In this document: positions 8,845-19,217 of the stretch, piece after piece
Numbering within the stretch: position 1 is the first letter of the stretch
Layout: the number at the start of each line of letters is the position of its first letter
Assembly (NCBI GenBank): GCA_023231425.1
Contig: JALNVI010000001.1
Location: forward strand, 1 to 64,000
Length of the DNA stretch: 64,000 bases
Direction: 5' to 3'
Origin: Desulforhopalus sp.
Lineage (GTDB): Bacteria; Desulfobacterota; Desulfobulbia; Desulfobulbales; Desulfocapsaceae
Position numbers and translations under genes: made by a program
The notes under the pieces: generated by a model
What the model was told of the DNA's origin: nothing
What the model saw: the letters and a program-made list of their open reading frames with translations, nothing else
Databases searched by the model: none

Positions 8845-10251
8845 TCAGGCTTGTATTCCCAGTTCTTTTTCAGCGGTGGCAACCGCCTCTTCTACACGAA
8901 CAAGGCTCGTTCCACCGCGGGAAATACGGCTGTTGATCGAACCCTCTGTACTCAGAACCTCATAAACATCTTTCCCGATGACGGGCGAGAACTGAGCCAT
9001 CTCCTCAAGGGTGAGGTCAGGCAGCTCTTTCCCATGATCCAGGCACCAGGCAACAGCGTGGCCGACAATGGCGTGCGCTTCGCGGAAAGGTACATTGTGC
9101 AGCACAAGGTAGTCGGCAAGGTCGGTAGCGGTCATGCAGCCGGTGCGGGTTGCCTCGTCCATGCGCTTCTTCTTGAACTTGAGGTCGGTAAGCAGCTCAG
9201 CAATGATGGACAGCCCGGCACTGACCGTATCGGCAGCATCAAAAACCGGTTCCTTATCTTCCTGCAGATCGCGGTTGTAGGTAAGCGGCAAACCTTTCAT
9301 GATGGTGATAAGTGTCATCAGACTGCCTACTACCCGTCCAGTTTTGCCCCGCATCAGCTCGACAATATCCGGGTTTTTTTTCTGCGGCATGATGGAGGAG
9401 CCGGTACAGAATTTATCCGGGAGATCGACGAAATCAAACTCACTCGTAGACCACAACACCAGCTCTTCCGAAAGGCGGGAGAGGTGCAGGTGGATCATGG
9501 TGCAGGTGGACAGAAACTCAAGGGCATAGTCGCGGTCGCCGCTGCTGTCCATGGAGTTGCGCGTCCAGCTTTCGAATCCCAGAGCCTTCGCGGTCATCTC
9601 CCGGTCAATGGGGAGGCCGGTACCAGCCATCGCTGCACTGCCAAGGGGTGAAAGGTTGAGACGCCGCCTGCAGTCCTTCATCCTCCCCCTGTCACGACTG
9701 AACATCTCAAAATAGGCAAGCATGTGATGAGAGATGAGCACCGGCTGCGCCCGCTGCATGTGGGTATAACCGGGCATTACCGCGCCGAGATTCCAGCGTG
9801 CCAGTTTCACAAAGGCGGCGCGGACACCATCAAGAAGTTCGACAATAAAATCGCACTGGTCACGGAGATACATTTTGAAATCCACCGCCACCTGGTCATT
9901 GCGGGAACGGCCGCTGTGCAGCCGTGCTCCGGCGGGACCGATACGATCAATCAGCGCCTTCTCAATGTTCATGTGGACATCTTCCAGCTCCATCTTGAAC
10001 GTAAAGGTCCCGGCATCAATCTCCGCATCAATCTCACTGAGACCGGTGATGATTTTCTGCAACTCCTCATCACTCAGAATACCGTTGGCAGCCAGCATGG
10101 TGGCGTGGGCTTTTGAGCCGGCGATGTCGTACTTATAAAGACGCGAATCATAGCTGATCGACTCGCTGTAGGCCTCCATGGAAGCGGCAGTGGTTTCACT
10201 GAACCGCCCGCCCCACATCTTTTCTGAGCCTCTCTTCTTTTCCTGTGGCAT
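8845..10251 (-). CDS. argH: Argininosuccinate lyase
   Basis: ArgH splits argininosuccinate into arginine and fumarate, the last step of arginine synthesis. The 468-residue protein carries the fumarase/aspartase-superfamily signature GSSIMPQKKNPD and the N-terminal MWGGRFSE. A start at that internal Met (10218) is also possible; GAGAGG lies upstream of it, while GAGGA lies 6 nt before the longer start. It follows argG by 9 bp. Confidence 0.96.
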   Translation of the reverse strand: MPQEKKRGSEKMWGGRFSETTAASMEAYSESISYDSRLYKYDIAGSKAHATMLAANGILSDEELQKIITGLSEIDAEIDAGTFTFKMELEDVHMNIEKALIDRIGPAGARLHSGRSRNDQVAVDFKMYLRDQCDFIVELLDGVRAAFVKLARWNLGAVMPGYTHMQRAQPVLISHHMLAYFEMFSRDRGRMKDCRRRLNLSPLGSAAMAGTGLPIDREMTAKALGFESWTRNSMDSSGDRDYALEFLSTCTMIHLHLSRLSEELVLWSTSEFDFVDLPDKFCTGSSIMPQKKNPDIVELMRGKTGRVVGSLMTLITIMKGLPLTYNRDLQEDKEPVFDAADTVSAGLSIIAELLTDLKFKKKRMDEATRTGCMTATDLADYLVLHNVPFREAHAIVGHAVAWCLDHGKELPDLTLEEMAQFSPVIGKDVYEVLSTEGSINSRISRGGTSLVRVEEAVATAEKELGIQA

Positions 10252-10260
10252 TCCCTGTCC

Positions 10261-11466
10261 TCAGCGCTGGTAGCGATTCAGTTTTGCGTTGATCTTCAAA
10301 CGCAGACCGTTGAGACGAATAAAGCCGGTGGCATCACCCTGATCATACACGTTATCCTCTTCAAATGTCGCTACATCCTCACGGTAGAGAGACTCGGCAG
10401 ACTTGCGGCCAACCGGAGTGCAGTTGCCTTTATAGAGCTTCACGCGCACAACGCCGTTCACCACCTTCTGCGTTTCGTCCATGGTCTTTTGCAGCAGTTC
10501 CCGCTCGGGGGAGAACCAGAAGCCGTTATATACCAGCTCGGAGTAGCGGGGAATGAGGCTGTCGCGAATCTTCATAACCTCACGGTCAAGGCAGATGGTC
10601 TCAAGGGTGCGATGGCACTCACGCAGCAGGGTGCCGCCGGGGGTCTCATAAACACCATGGGATTTCATCCCGACAAAACGGTCTTCAACGAGGTCGAGGC
10701 GGCCAATGCCGTTGGCGGCCGCGAGGTCATTGAGGCGAGTGAAGAGAGCCAGCGGTTCCATTTTTTTGCCATCAAGGGCGACGGGATCACCATTTTTAAA
10801 CTCAACCTCAAGATAGGTCGCCTTGTCCGGGGCCTTCTCCGGGGATACCGTCCATTTGAACATATCCTCATCCGGTTCATTCCACGGATCCTCCAGCAGG
10901 CCACCTTCATAACTGATGTGAAGAAGGTTTTCATCACAACTGTACGGGTTCTTTTTGGTCACAGGAACAGGGATGTGGTGCTGCTCGGCGAACTGTACCA
11001 GTTTTGCACGGGAGGTGAGATCCCAGATTCGCCACGGGGCGATGATCTCCAGATTCGGGTCGAGGCTGATATAGCCCAGCTCGAAACGCACTTGATCGTT
11101 ACCCTTGCCGGTGGCACCGTGGCTGACTGCATTGGCACCCTCCTGATGGGCAATGCGTACCTGCTCGCGGGCAATCAGCGGACGGGCGAGAGAGGTTCCA
11201 AGAAGATAGGAACCTTCGTAGATGCCGTTGGCGCGGTAGGCGGGGAAGATGTAATCCTCAACAAATTCTTTACGCAGATCAGAGATAATTACCTTCTCTG
11301 CGCCGGTGGCAAGCCCCTTCTTCTCGACAGCTGCCCAGTCCTCCTGCTGACCGATATTAGCAGAGTAGGCGACCACCGGGCATTTATATTCTTCTGCCAG
11401 CCATTTTAGAATAACGGAGGTATCAAGACCTCCAGAGTAGGCAAGTACGATTTTTTCTACGGACAT
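10261..11466 (-). CDS. argG: Argininosuccinate synthase
   Basis: ArgG joins citrulline and aspartate using ATP. The 401 residues include the PP-loop AYSGGLDTS at the N-terminus and the conserved SHGATGKGNDQVRFE motif. Length and sequence are typical. It is separated from argF by about 270 bp holding a dispersed repeat, while argH follows 9 bp downstream, so argG-argH may be its own transcription unit or depend on read-through of the repeat. Confidence 0.97.
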   Translation of the reverse strand: MSVEKIVLAYSGGLDTSVILKWLAEEYKCPVVAYSANIGQQEDWAAVEKKGLATGAEKVIISDLRKEFVEDYIFPAYRANGIYEGSYLLGTSLARPLIAREQVRIAHQEGANAVSHGATGKGNDQVRFELGYISLDPNLEIIAPWRIWDLTSRAKLVQFAEQHHIPVPVTKKNPYSCDENLLHISYEGGLLEDPWNEPDEDMFKWTVSPEKAPDKATYLEVEFKNGDPVALDGKKMEPLALFTRLNDLAAANGIGRLDLVEDRFVGMKSHGVYETPGGTLLRECHRTLETICLDREVMKIRDSLIPRYSELVYNGFWFSPERELLQKTMDETQKVVNGVVRVKLYKGNCTPVGRKSAESLYREDVATFEEDNVYDQGDATGFIRLNGLRLKINAKLNRYQR

Positions 11467-11567
11467 TTTTCTGTTTTCCTTATTACTGCAAACTATAAAT
11501 AATACCTTGAAGGGAAGCTCTCCACCTCAGGTATGTAAACGCCCTCAATGTACAGAACTGAAATCAG

Positions 11568-11738
11568 AGAACATCAAATAATCGCTCATCTTCTTCACTA
11601 CAGTCAAAAAGTTACCCTTCGACAAAGCGAGGAACGAGACGTCGAGGTAACCGCCAGACTCCGATACAAGCATATACCTGCGGTAAATTCCCTCCTGGGC
11701 TTCGAATATGAACGAGATACAAGGTTTTTCAGGTCCCC
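11568..11738 (-). repeat. GGGTACC-family repeat, full length, inside the arg operon
   Basis: A copy of about 171 bp between argF and argG. Its high end (TGGGGACCTG on the minus strand) begins directly after the argF stop codon (11740-11742). It contains the long-subtype internal module. Confidence 0.85.
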
Positions 11739-11739
11739 A

Positions 11740-12663
11740 TCAGGAGAACCCCTGACCGCCAACCAGCGCTTCAAGCAGCGCCTTGTGCATATGCATTTTG
11801 TTTTCAGCTTCATCGAAAACCACCGACTGCGGCCCTTCCAGCACTTCTTCGGTGATCTCTTCCCCGCGGTGAGCAGGCAGACAGTGCAGGACAATAGCAT
11901 CCGGATGAGCCATTTCCAGCAGCGCCTGGTTCAACTGATAGCCCGCAAAGGCCTTCAGCCGCTCCTTCTCCTGGCCCTCATCCCCCATAGAGGAGAAGAC
12001 ATCGGCGTTAAGAACATCCGCATTTTCCACCGCCACTCCAGGGTTGCGCTGCAGAATAATTTTATCGTTGCGCTCCTTCGCCCACTTGAGGATTTTTGCG
12101 TCTGGATCATATCCGTCCGGGCAGGCAAGCACCAGTTCGAAACCGAGGATCCCCGCAGCCTCAAGCCAGGAATTTGCCATGTTGTTGCCGTCGCCGATCC
12201 ATGCCACCTTGAGCTTGTCCAGCTGGCCTTTTTTTTCCAGCACAGTCATCAGGTCGGAGAGAATCTGGCAGGGGTGGTGCAGATCGCTCAGGGCATTAAT
12301 CACCGGGACGGTGGCGTAATCCGCCAGTTCTTCAATAACCTCCTGGCCGTGAGTCCGCACCACCATTCCGTCCACATAGCGAGACATCACCCGCGCAGTA
12401 TCTTTCAGCGGTTCCGAGCGGGAGAGCTGGGTATCACGGCCCGCAAGAAAGAGGGCCTGTCCGCCAAGACCATATACCGCCGACTCAAAAGAGACGCGGG
12501 TACGGGTGGAAGGTTTTTCAAAAATCAGAGCAACACTTTTCCCTTCAAGGGCAGTGTGACAAAGTCCCTGCTGTTTCTCATGCTTAAGGACAATTGCCCT
12601 TTCAATGAGGACAGAGAGCTCCTCCAGAGAAAACTGCGCAAGGGAACGAAGGTGGGTGGTCAC
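11740..12663 (-). CDS. argF: Ornithine carbamoyltransferase
   Basis: ArgF makes citrulline from ornithine and carbamoyl phosphate. The 307-residue protein has the carbamoyl-phosphate site STRTRVSFE, HPCQILSDLMT, and the C-terminal ornithine-side motif HCLPAHRGEE. It lies 99 bp after argD and its stop codon touches a dispersed repeat. Confidence 0.97.
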   Translation of the reverse strand: MTTHLRSLAQFSLEELSVLIERAIVLKHEKQQGLCHTALEGKSVALIFEKPSTRTRVSFESAVYGLGGQALFLAGRDTQLSRSEPLKDTARVMSRYVDGMVVRTHGQEVIEELADYATVPVINALSDLHHPCQILSDLMTVLEKKGQLDKLKVAWIGDGNNMANSWLEAAGILGFELVLACPDGYDPDAKILKWAKERNDKIILQRNPGVAVENADVLNADVFSSMGDEGQEKERLKAFAGYQLNQALLEMAHPDAIVLHCLPAHRGEEITEEVLEGPQSVVFDEAENKMHMHKALLEALVGGQGFS

Positions 12664-12762
12664 GGCAAGACTCCTTTTCTACGGTTATTTTTAAAGATAG
12701 CTGACACAGGGCGAAATTTCCATTTTTACCTGAATGATGCGCCCTTTGCAAAGATTTTTACT

Positions 12763-13967
12763 TTAGATCTGTGCCAGCACCCCGCCGAGAACATTCAGCA
12801 TCTCGTCAATCTCATCCCGGGTTACGATCAGCGGCGGGGCAAAACGGAGTACCCTTCCACCAGCGAAATTGATCAGCACACCGTTTTCAAACATGCGGTT
12901 GACAATTTCGCTGCCATGCTCAATTCCTTTTTTTGTCAAGGTTGCACCAACCAGCAGACCGGCACCCCTTGAGCCGGTAATCAGATCAGGGAAGCGCTGG
13001 ACAAAATCATCAAGCCGCTTCATCATCCACGCACCCTTATCCCGCACACCTTCAAGAAAACCTTCGGACAGCAGCTCCTTCACCACAACTAAACCGGCAG
13101 CACAGACAACCGGATTACCACCGAAGGTAGAGGCGTGACTTCCCGGAACCATCTTCGCCGCGATCTTGTCGGTGGTAAGCATGGCCCCCGCCGGCAGACC
13201 ATTGGCCAGCGCCTTGGCAAGAGTGATTATGTCCGGAGTCACCCCGAAATATTGATGCCCGAAGAGATGGCCAATACGCCCCATGCCAGTCTGCACCTCG
13301 TCAAAGATGAGAAAAATTTCATATTTATCACAGAGTTTGCGAATACCTTCGATATACTCCTGCGGCATCGGCCGGACCCCGCTCTCCCCCTGAATGGCCT
13401 CACACATAATCGCGCAGGTCTCGTCGTCCACCATCTTCTCCAGGGCATCAAGGTCACCAAAGGGTGCGTAGACAAACCCGGCGGGCATCGGTTCAAAGCC
13501 CTTGTGGAAGCGCGGCTGCCCGGTGGCTGCCACGGTGGCAAGGGTCCGCCCGTGAAAGGAACCTTCGAGGGATATAATCTTATAGCGCCCTTCCGAACTG
13601 GCAATGCGCGCCATCTTAATCGCCGCCTCGTTGGCCTCCGCCCCGCTGTTGCAGAAGAAAACCCGATCGGCGAAACAGTTGGCGACCAGAAGCTCTGCCA
13701 GCTCAACCATCGGCGTGGTGTACCAGAGGTTGGAGATATGCACCAGTTTCGCGGCCTGCTCCGTAATGGCGGCTGTCACTTTAGGATGGCTGTGCCCGAG
13801 GGCGGTCACGGCGATACCGGCGAGGAAATCGAGATAACTTTTCCCATTGGCGTCCTTCACCCGACATCCTTTCCCTTCTATGATTGTCGCAGGATAGCGG
13901 TTGTAGCTGCCAACGATGACTTGATCTGCTCTTTTTTTCCACTCTGCATTACTCTGTCCGTTTTCCA

Positions 13968-13968
<1 letters not shown>
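12763..13968 (-). CDS. argD: Acetylornithine aminotransferase
   Basis: This class III PLP aminotransferase turns N-acetylglutamate semialdehyde into N-acetylornithine; in many bacteria it also serves succinyl-diaminopimelate synthesis. The 401 residues show NSGAEANEAA, FDEVQTGMGR and the PLP-lysine segment TLAKALANG. It starts on the last base of argB, indicating translational coupling. Confidence 0.95.
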
Positions 13969-14921
<953 letters not shown>

Positions 14922-14969
14922 TCATCTCCCCGTTGTTGGGCGCCCGGCAGAAAGCAAAACCCGCCGAAT

Positions 14970-15000
14970 TCTATATGCAAAGTATTGTACAGACTGGCAA
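14970..15000 (-). promoter_or_regulatory. Possible sigma70 promoter for argB
   Basis: On the minus strand TTGCCA (14995-15000) precedes a -10-like CATATA (14972-14977, 17-nt spacer) or TATAGA (14970-14975, 19-nt spacer). This would give an untranslated leader of about 95 nt before argB. It is a pattern match only; I did not find a convincing ARG box. Confidence 0.3.
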
Positions 15001-15083
15001 AGTTTTAGTAAAGTCCCCAATCTTCAGGGAAGAGGTCTCCCCCCCATTTGGGAGCGATCCCTCTACTGTTCTTTTTATATTAT

Positions 15084-15118
15084 CAGGGCCCCTCAAGACA
15101 GAGTCCTGGGGGGCCCTG
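15084..15118. repeat. Strong isolated hairpin upstream of argB
   Basis: CAGGGCCCCTCAAGAC pairs with GTCCTGGGGGGCCCTG across a 3-nt AGA loop: 16 positions with one mismatch and one G-T pair. Neither side has a T-run, so it is not a normal terminator. It lies about 220 bp upstream of argB and 345 bp upstream of the divergent lptA, in an otherwise gene-free stretch (14868-15462). Confidence 0.6.
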
Positions 15119-15180
15119 CCTGCAACAACAGTGCAGAAATCAACACAAAATTTGAATTTCCCCATAACCTCAATACGTTC

Positions 15181-15330
15181 GAACAAGACCAGTCTTTTGC
15201 CCATCTTCTTCGTTACAGTCAAAAATTTATCCTCGCAATATAAGACGTCGAGATGTCAATCATGGCTGTAATAAATTACCTCCTGTGCCTCGAATATGAA
15301 CGAAATACAAGATTATTCAAAAGATCCCCT
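15181..15330 (-). repeat. GGGTACC-family repeat, short subtype
   Basis: A copy of about 150 bp in reverse orientation between argB and lptA. The low end (GACCAGTCTTTTGCCCATCTTCTTCG) has lost its outermost bases and the high end reads GATTATTCAAAAGATCCCC. Most of the internal module is absent. Confidence 0.8.
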
Positions 15331-15462
15331 GCTGTCAGTTGGAATTTCCCGAACACGGTTCTCTTTACATTTTTCAGCGCATGATATAGGATATCGGCTG
15401 GTAATGCCCTATGCAAATTCTTAACCAGGTACGGGACTGAACTTGAATTCAGGAGAAAAACT

Positions 15463-16023
15463 ATGAGCACCCCACCCCTTATAACCAGAGTAAAACCCCT
15501 TCTGCAGGCGGCCCTCATTGGAGCCCTGCTGGTCTGCAGCGTCTCTTTTGCCACGGCCAAAGGAGAGAAGGCCCCCATCAACATCTACGCTGACAATATG
15601 ACCTCTGCGGAGAAATCCAGCTCCGTCACCTTCACCGGCAACGTTGACGCGACCCAGGGCGACATCCGCATCCGTTCGAACAAGATGATTGTTTATTACA
15701 CCGCCAACGAGAAGACAAAAAAAAGTAAATCAGCTGCCAGTACCGAGAAACAACAGGTGGAGAAAATGGTCTGCACCGGCAAGGTGCAGGTGACCCGCGG
15801 CAAATGGCTCGGCACCGCAAACCGCATGGACTACATTGAGAAAGAACGGCAGGTGATCCTCTCCGATAACGCCCGTGTTTATGAAGGAGACAACAGCGTC
15901 GCCGGCTCCAAAATCATCTATTATCTCGATGAAGGCCGCAGTCAGGTCATTGCTGGCCGGACAAAAGAGGAAAGCGGTGGCAAGAAAGCCGGTCGCGTCG
16001 GCATGACCATCTTCCAGAAATAA
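15463..16023 (+). CDS. lptA: LPS transport periplasmic protein LptA
   Basis: LptA forms the periplasmic bridge carrying lipopolysaccharide from LptC to the outer-membrane LptDE complex. The 186-residue protein has an N-terminal signal (LLQAALIGALLVCSVSFATA) and an OstA-type beta domain with the typical TSAEKSSSVTFTGNV and RIRSNKMIVYY pattern. AGGAG precedes the start. It ends 2 bp before lptB. Its usual partner lptC is about 12 kb away, after kdsC. Confidence 0.9.
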   Translation: MSTPPLITRVKPLLQAALIGALLVCSVSFATAKGEKAPINIYADNMTSAEKSSSVTFTGNVDATQGDIRIRSNKMIVYYTANEKTKKSKSAASTEKQQVEKMVCTGKVQVTRGKWLGTANRMDYIEKERQVILSDNARVYEGDNSVAGSKIIYYLDEGRSQVIAGRTKEESGGKKAGRVGMTIFQK

Positions 16024-16025
16024 TC

Positions 16026-16748
16026 ATGGCCGTTCTCGAAGTTCGTAATCTTGTGAAGCGCTACGGTTCCCGCACGGTGGTCAACGGCGTTAACCTGCAG
16101 GTTAATACCGGCGTCGTGGTAGGTCTGCTCGGCCACAACGGTGCGGGGAAAACCACTACTTTCTACTCCATCGCCGGCTTTATCCGCCCCGACGGCGGTA
16201 ATATCTTCCTCAGCGGAGAAGAGATTACCTGGCTGCCTATCCATCAACGGGCACGACGGGGCATCTCCTATCTCGCTCAAGAGCCGTCAGTCTTCAAAAA
16301 ACTGACAGTAGAAGACAATGTTCGCATTATTCTTGAACCCCTCGGTTTGTCGAAACGGGAAATTGATCTGCGCATCAACACCCTGCTCGCCGAGCTCAAG
16401 ATTGAACATCTGCGCCACAACAAGGGCCATGCCCTTTCCGGCGGAGAGCGACGGCGGGTGGAGATTATGCGTGCCCTTGCCACCCGGCCGCGGTTTATCC
16501 TCCTTGACGAACCCTTTGCCGGTATCGATCCACTGGCGGTAAATGATCTGCAGAAACTGATCCGCGAACTCAAAGGGAAGGGCCTCGGTATCCTCATCTC
16601 CGACCACAACGTGCGGGAGACCCTCGAGGTATGCGATTTTGCCTACATTATGAGTGCGGGACAGGTCCTCACCAGCGGTGTCGCCGAAGATGTTATTGAG
16701 AGCGAAGCAGCGAGAAAAGGTTATCTCGGCGAAAACTTCCACATGTAA
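16026..16748 (+). CDS. lptB: LPS export ABC transporter ATP-binding protein
   Basis: LptB powers LPS extraction from the inner membrane together with LptF and LptG, which are not in this window. The 240 residues contain Walker A GHNGAGKTTT, the signature LSGGERRRVEI, Walker B FILLDEPFAGIDP and the switch histidine in SDHNVRETL. The family-typical YLAQEPSVFKKLTV Q-loop region identifies LptB rather than a general ABC ATPase. Its stop codon is directly followed by a dispersed repeat. Confidence 0.96.
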   Translation: MAVLEVRNLVKRYGSRTVVNGVNLQVNTGVVVGLLGHNGAGKTTTFYSIAGFIRPDGGNIFLSGEEITWLPIHQRARRGISYLAQEPSVFKKLTVEDNVRIILEPLGLSKREIDLRINTLLAELKIEHLRHNKGHALSGGERRRVEIMRALATRPRFILLDEPFAGIDPLAVNDLQKLIRELKGKGLGILISDHNVRETLEVCDFAYIMSAGQVLTSGVAEDVIESEAARKGYLGENFHM

Positions 16749-16889
16749 GGACACCTTGAATAATCTTGTGTTTTGTTCATATTCGAGGCACAGGATAAAA
16801 TTTACCGCAGGTATATATATGATATCCCGAGGATAAATTTTTGCCTGTAACGAAAGAAATGGGCGAAAGACTGGTTATTCAAGGTGCCC
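16749..16889 (+). repeat. GGGTACC-family repeat, short subtype, between lptB and rpoN
   Basis: A 141-bp copy with well-kept ends (GGACACCTTGAATAATC and GGTTATTCAAGGTGCCC) starting at the base after the lptB stop codon. The region between TATATATGATATC and GAGGATAAATT lacks the long-subtype module. rpoN starts 32 bp later. Confidence 0.88.
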
Positions 16890-16921
16890 ATAAAACGGCA
16901 TAAAGGAAAAACTCCAACCAC

Positions 16922-18376
16922 ATGGCTCTCGAACTCAGGCAACAGCTCAAGCTCCAGCAAAAGCTGGTCATGACCCAGCAGCTCCGGCAGGCAATCCAGT
17001 TGCTGCAACTCAACCGAACAGAGCTGTCTGACGCCCTCCAGGCAGAGCTTGAGCAGAATCCCGGGCTGGAGGAAGATGTCTCAGTTCTCGAGCCTGAAAA
17101 CACCGCAGCCCTCTCCTCAACCCGCGAGGATACCGGTCCCGCACAGGAATCCGAGGTTACCGAAAAGCTCAACGCCACTGAAGGAACCATCCCCGAGACC
17201 AACTGGGAGGAGTATGAAAACAGCTTCGACTCCAATCTCTCTTTTTCCCGAGAGACCCCGCCTGCGGATGCTCCCTCTCAGTTTGACTTCATCTCCGAAG
17301 AACCGGGCCTCTCAGCCCACCTTGCCTGGCAGCTTGCCCATCAGGATTTGGACGAAAAAGAGAAGGAGATTGCCATGTTTATCATCGGCAACCTCAACCG
17401 TTACGGTTTTCTGGAGGTAGAGCTGGACGAGATCATCGCTGACTGTAACTGCCAGCCGGATGAGGCAGAATATGTACTCTGTGACGTCATTCAGCTTCTC
17501 GACCCTCCCGGTATCGCCGCGCGTAACGTCAGCGAATCACTCTACCTCCAGCTGGAACAGATGGGCAAAAGTGACACCCTCGCCGCAGAAATTGTCCGCG
17601 ACCACCTGCCGTTGCTGGAGACCCGCAACTACAAAGAACTTTCCAGACAAACCGGACGCAAGAAACCGGAAATTGAGCGGGCCATCGACTTTATCGTTGA
17701 GGAGCTGACCCCCTGGCCCGGCCTGCCATGGAACAACGACAGCACCAACTATATCGTCCCCGATGTCTATGTGCAAAAAGTTGATGGCGAGTATCTTGTT
17801 CATCTGAACGAGGACGATCTTCCCCGTCTCAAGCTCTCCACCGATTTGCAGGAGATGCTTAAAGAAGGCAGGAACATCGACAAAGACAAACGCCACTACC
17901 TCCATGACAAGCTCAAAGATGCCAACTGGTTCATCAAGTCACTCTACCAGCGGCAACAGACCATCTACCGGGTGATGAACTCAATTCTCAATTTTCAACA
18001 GGACTTTTTTGAGAAGGGCCCCGAACATCTCAAGCCGCTGATTCTCAAGGATGTAGCACAGGATATCGACGTTCACGAATCCACCGTCAGCCGGGTAACA
18101 TCCAACAAATATGTTCACTGCTCTCAGGGTATCTTCGAACTGAAATACTTCTTCTCCACCGCCATCCAGAAAGAGGACGGCAGTACCATGGCGGCCGAAT
18201 CCATCAAGACCATCATCCGCCGCATCGTGTCCGAGGAGGACAAAAAGACGCCTCTCTCTGACTCTGCCATTACCTCAAGACTGGCAGAAAGCGACATCAA
18301 GATAGCACGGCGCACGGTGGCCAAGTATCGAGAACAACTGAAGATTCCTCCGGTAAAACACCGCCGGGAGCGCTGA
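16922..18376 (+). CDS. rpoN: RNA polymerase sigma-54 factor
   Basis: Sigma-54 directs polymerase to -24/-12 promoters that need enhancer-binding ATPases. The 484-residue protein starts with the glutamine-rich activator-interacting region (LRQQLKLQQKLVMTQQLRQA) and an acidic linker. The core-binding domain and the helix-turn-helix around VHESTVSRVT follow. The diagnostic RpoN box ARRTVAKYRE is at residues 462-471. Its place after lptB is conserved in proteobacteria. A repeat separates the two here, so expression may depend on read-through or on a promoter in that gap. Confidence 0.97.
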   Translation: MALELRQQLKLQQKLVMTQQLRQAIQLLQLNRTELSDALQAELEQNPGLEEDVSVLEPENTAALSSTREDTGPAQESEVTEKLNATEGTIPETNWEEYENSFDSNLSFSRETPPADAPSQFDFISEEPGLSAHLAWQLAHQDLDEKEKEIAMFIIGNLNRYGFLEVELDEIIADCNCQPDEAEYVLCDVIQLLDPPGIAARNVSESLYLQLEQMGKSDTLAAEIVRDHLPLLETRNYKELSRQTGRKKPEIERAIDFIVEELTPWPGLPWNNDSTNYIVPDVYVQKVDGEYLVHLNEDDLPRLKLSTDLQEMLKEGRNIDKDKRHYLHDKLKDANWFIKSLYQRQQTIYRVMNSILNFQQDFFEKGPEHLKPLILKDVAQDIDVHESTVSRVTSNKYVHCSQGIFELKYFFSTAIQKEDGSTMAAESIKTIIRRIVSEEDKKTPLSDSAITSRLAESDIKIARRTVAKYREQLKIPPVKHRRER

Positions 18377-18382
18377 CAGGAT

Positions 18383-18423
18383 AAAAAAAAGAGGCGGACG
18401 CTTTTCAGCGACCACCTCTTTTC
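18383..18423. terminator. Bidirectional terminator between rpoN and ferredoxin
   Basis: AAAAGAGG...CCTCTTTT arms enclose a GC-rich inner stem (GGACGC/GCGACC-like). The A-run on one side and T-run on the other let it serve both convergent genes. Confidence 0.8.
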
Positions 18424-18441
18424 CCGAACAGGTGTCCCTGC

Positions 18442-18633
18442 TCAGTCGTTACTGATACAGGCTGCGGGGCAGGCGCCAATAGACTCTTCAATACAGTCAG
18501 CATTGGCTTCAAAATCGGCACCTTCGATAACAAAGGCTTTGGTTTCATCTTCGTTGAAACCAAATACTGCCGGGCAGATTTCTACACATGATTCACATCC
18601 CATACATTCTTCTTCGTCAATTCTTACAGCCAT
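18442..18633 (-). CDS. Ferredoxin, single [4Fe-4S] Desulfovibrio type
   Basis: This 63-residue acidic ferredoxin has C10, C13, C16 and C20P at the N-terminus and a second half reduced to DCIEESIGACP. Such proteins bind one [4Fe-4S] cluster through C10, C13, C16 and the distal CP cysteine; the other two cysteines can form a disulfide. The sequence closely recalls Desulfovibrio ferredoxin I. It is monocistronic, convergent with rpoN, with its own likely promoter, and serves as a cytoplasmic low-potential electron carrier. Confidence 0.92.
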   Translation of the reverse strand: MAVRIDEEECMGCESCVEICPAVFGFNEDETKAFVIEGADFEANADCIEESIGACPAACISND

Positions 18634-18687
18634 TTGCCTTCTCCTTGTTAGTAATATTTTGAGACACGGAACACCCGAGCCCCGATA

Positions 18688-18748
18688 AGCCGATACAATA
18701 AATCGGCTGAACTCCTTTTACAATAATACCTGAGTCTGCGCTTTTCAA
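18688..18748 (-). promoter_or_regulatory. Promoter and leader hairpin of the ferredoxin gene
   Basis: On the minus strand TTGAAA (18743-18748) and TATTGT (18720-18725) are separated by 17 nt. Shortly downstream a perfect 7-bp inverted repeat, AGCCGAT/ATCGGCT with a 7-nt loop (18688-18708), lies in the predicted leader, which runs to the ferredoxin start. Confidence 0.5.
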
Positions 18749-18967
18749 TTTTAACCCGCAGAAGTTGTTTTATTTTTCTGGAAAAAGATAAAAATTCACC
18801 AGGGAATATGGTATCATCTGCCAGAACTGAGATTAGCAGAACACTTCAGCAGGTGATCTGTCCGTCGCCAAACAGTCAGCCAGGGGACGTTTTGTCGTAT
18901 TGCCTTTTTTTGCCCTGGTTTTTCCCAGAGTTTTTATGTTTTAGTTTTAGAGGTCCCTTAAGCAACA

Positions 18968-19123
18968 GGGTCCCTTGAATGACCTTGTATTTCGTTCACA
19001 TTCGAGGCACAGAAGGAAATTTTCCGCAGCCATGGTTGATATCGGAGTCTGGCGTTTACCTCCGAGGATATTTTTCTGACTGTAACGAAGAAGATGGGCG
19101 AAACACTGGTTCTTCGATGTTCC
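18968..19123 (+). repeat. GGGTACC-family repeat, short subtype
   Basis: A 156-bp copy starting GGGTCCCTTGAATGACC and ending TTCTTCGATGTTCCC, the alternative right terminus also seen at 7570, 11568, 51939 and 62782. The remaining non-coding DNA of 18749-19217 shows nothing else I can support. Confidence 0.85.
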
Positions 19124-19217
19124 CAACAGCGAATTTCTTCCTTTTTTGAGGCGGAAGCATACGGGGTTCCTCATAGTTTTCAAGTTTTTTTACTCTCACG
19201 TTAAAGAAGGAGAAGCC

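Noticed and set aside
11548..12972. Long open frame of about 470 codons antisense to argF and part of argD
   Set aside because: It lies opposite genes with clear catalytic motifs and has no ribosome site or recognisable domain. It arises from the GC-rich codon pattern of the real genes.
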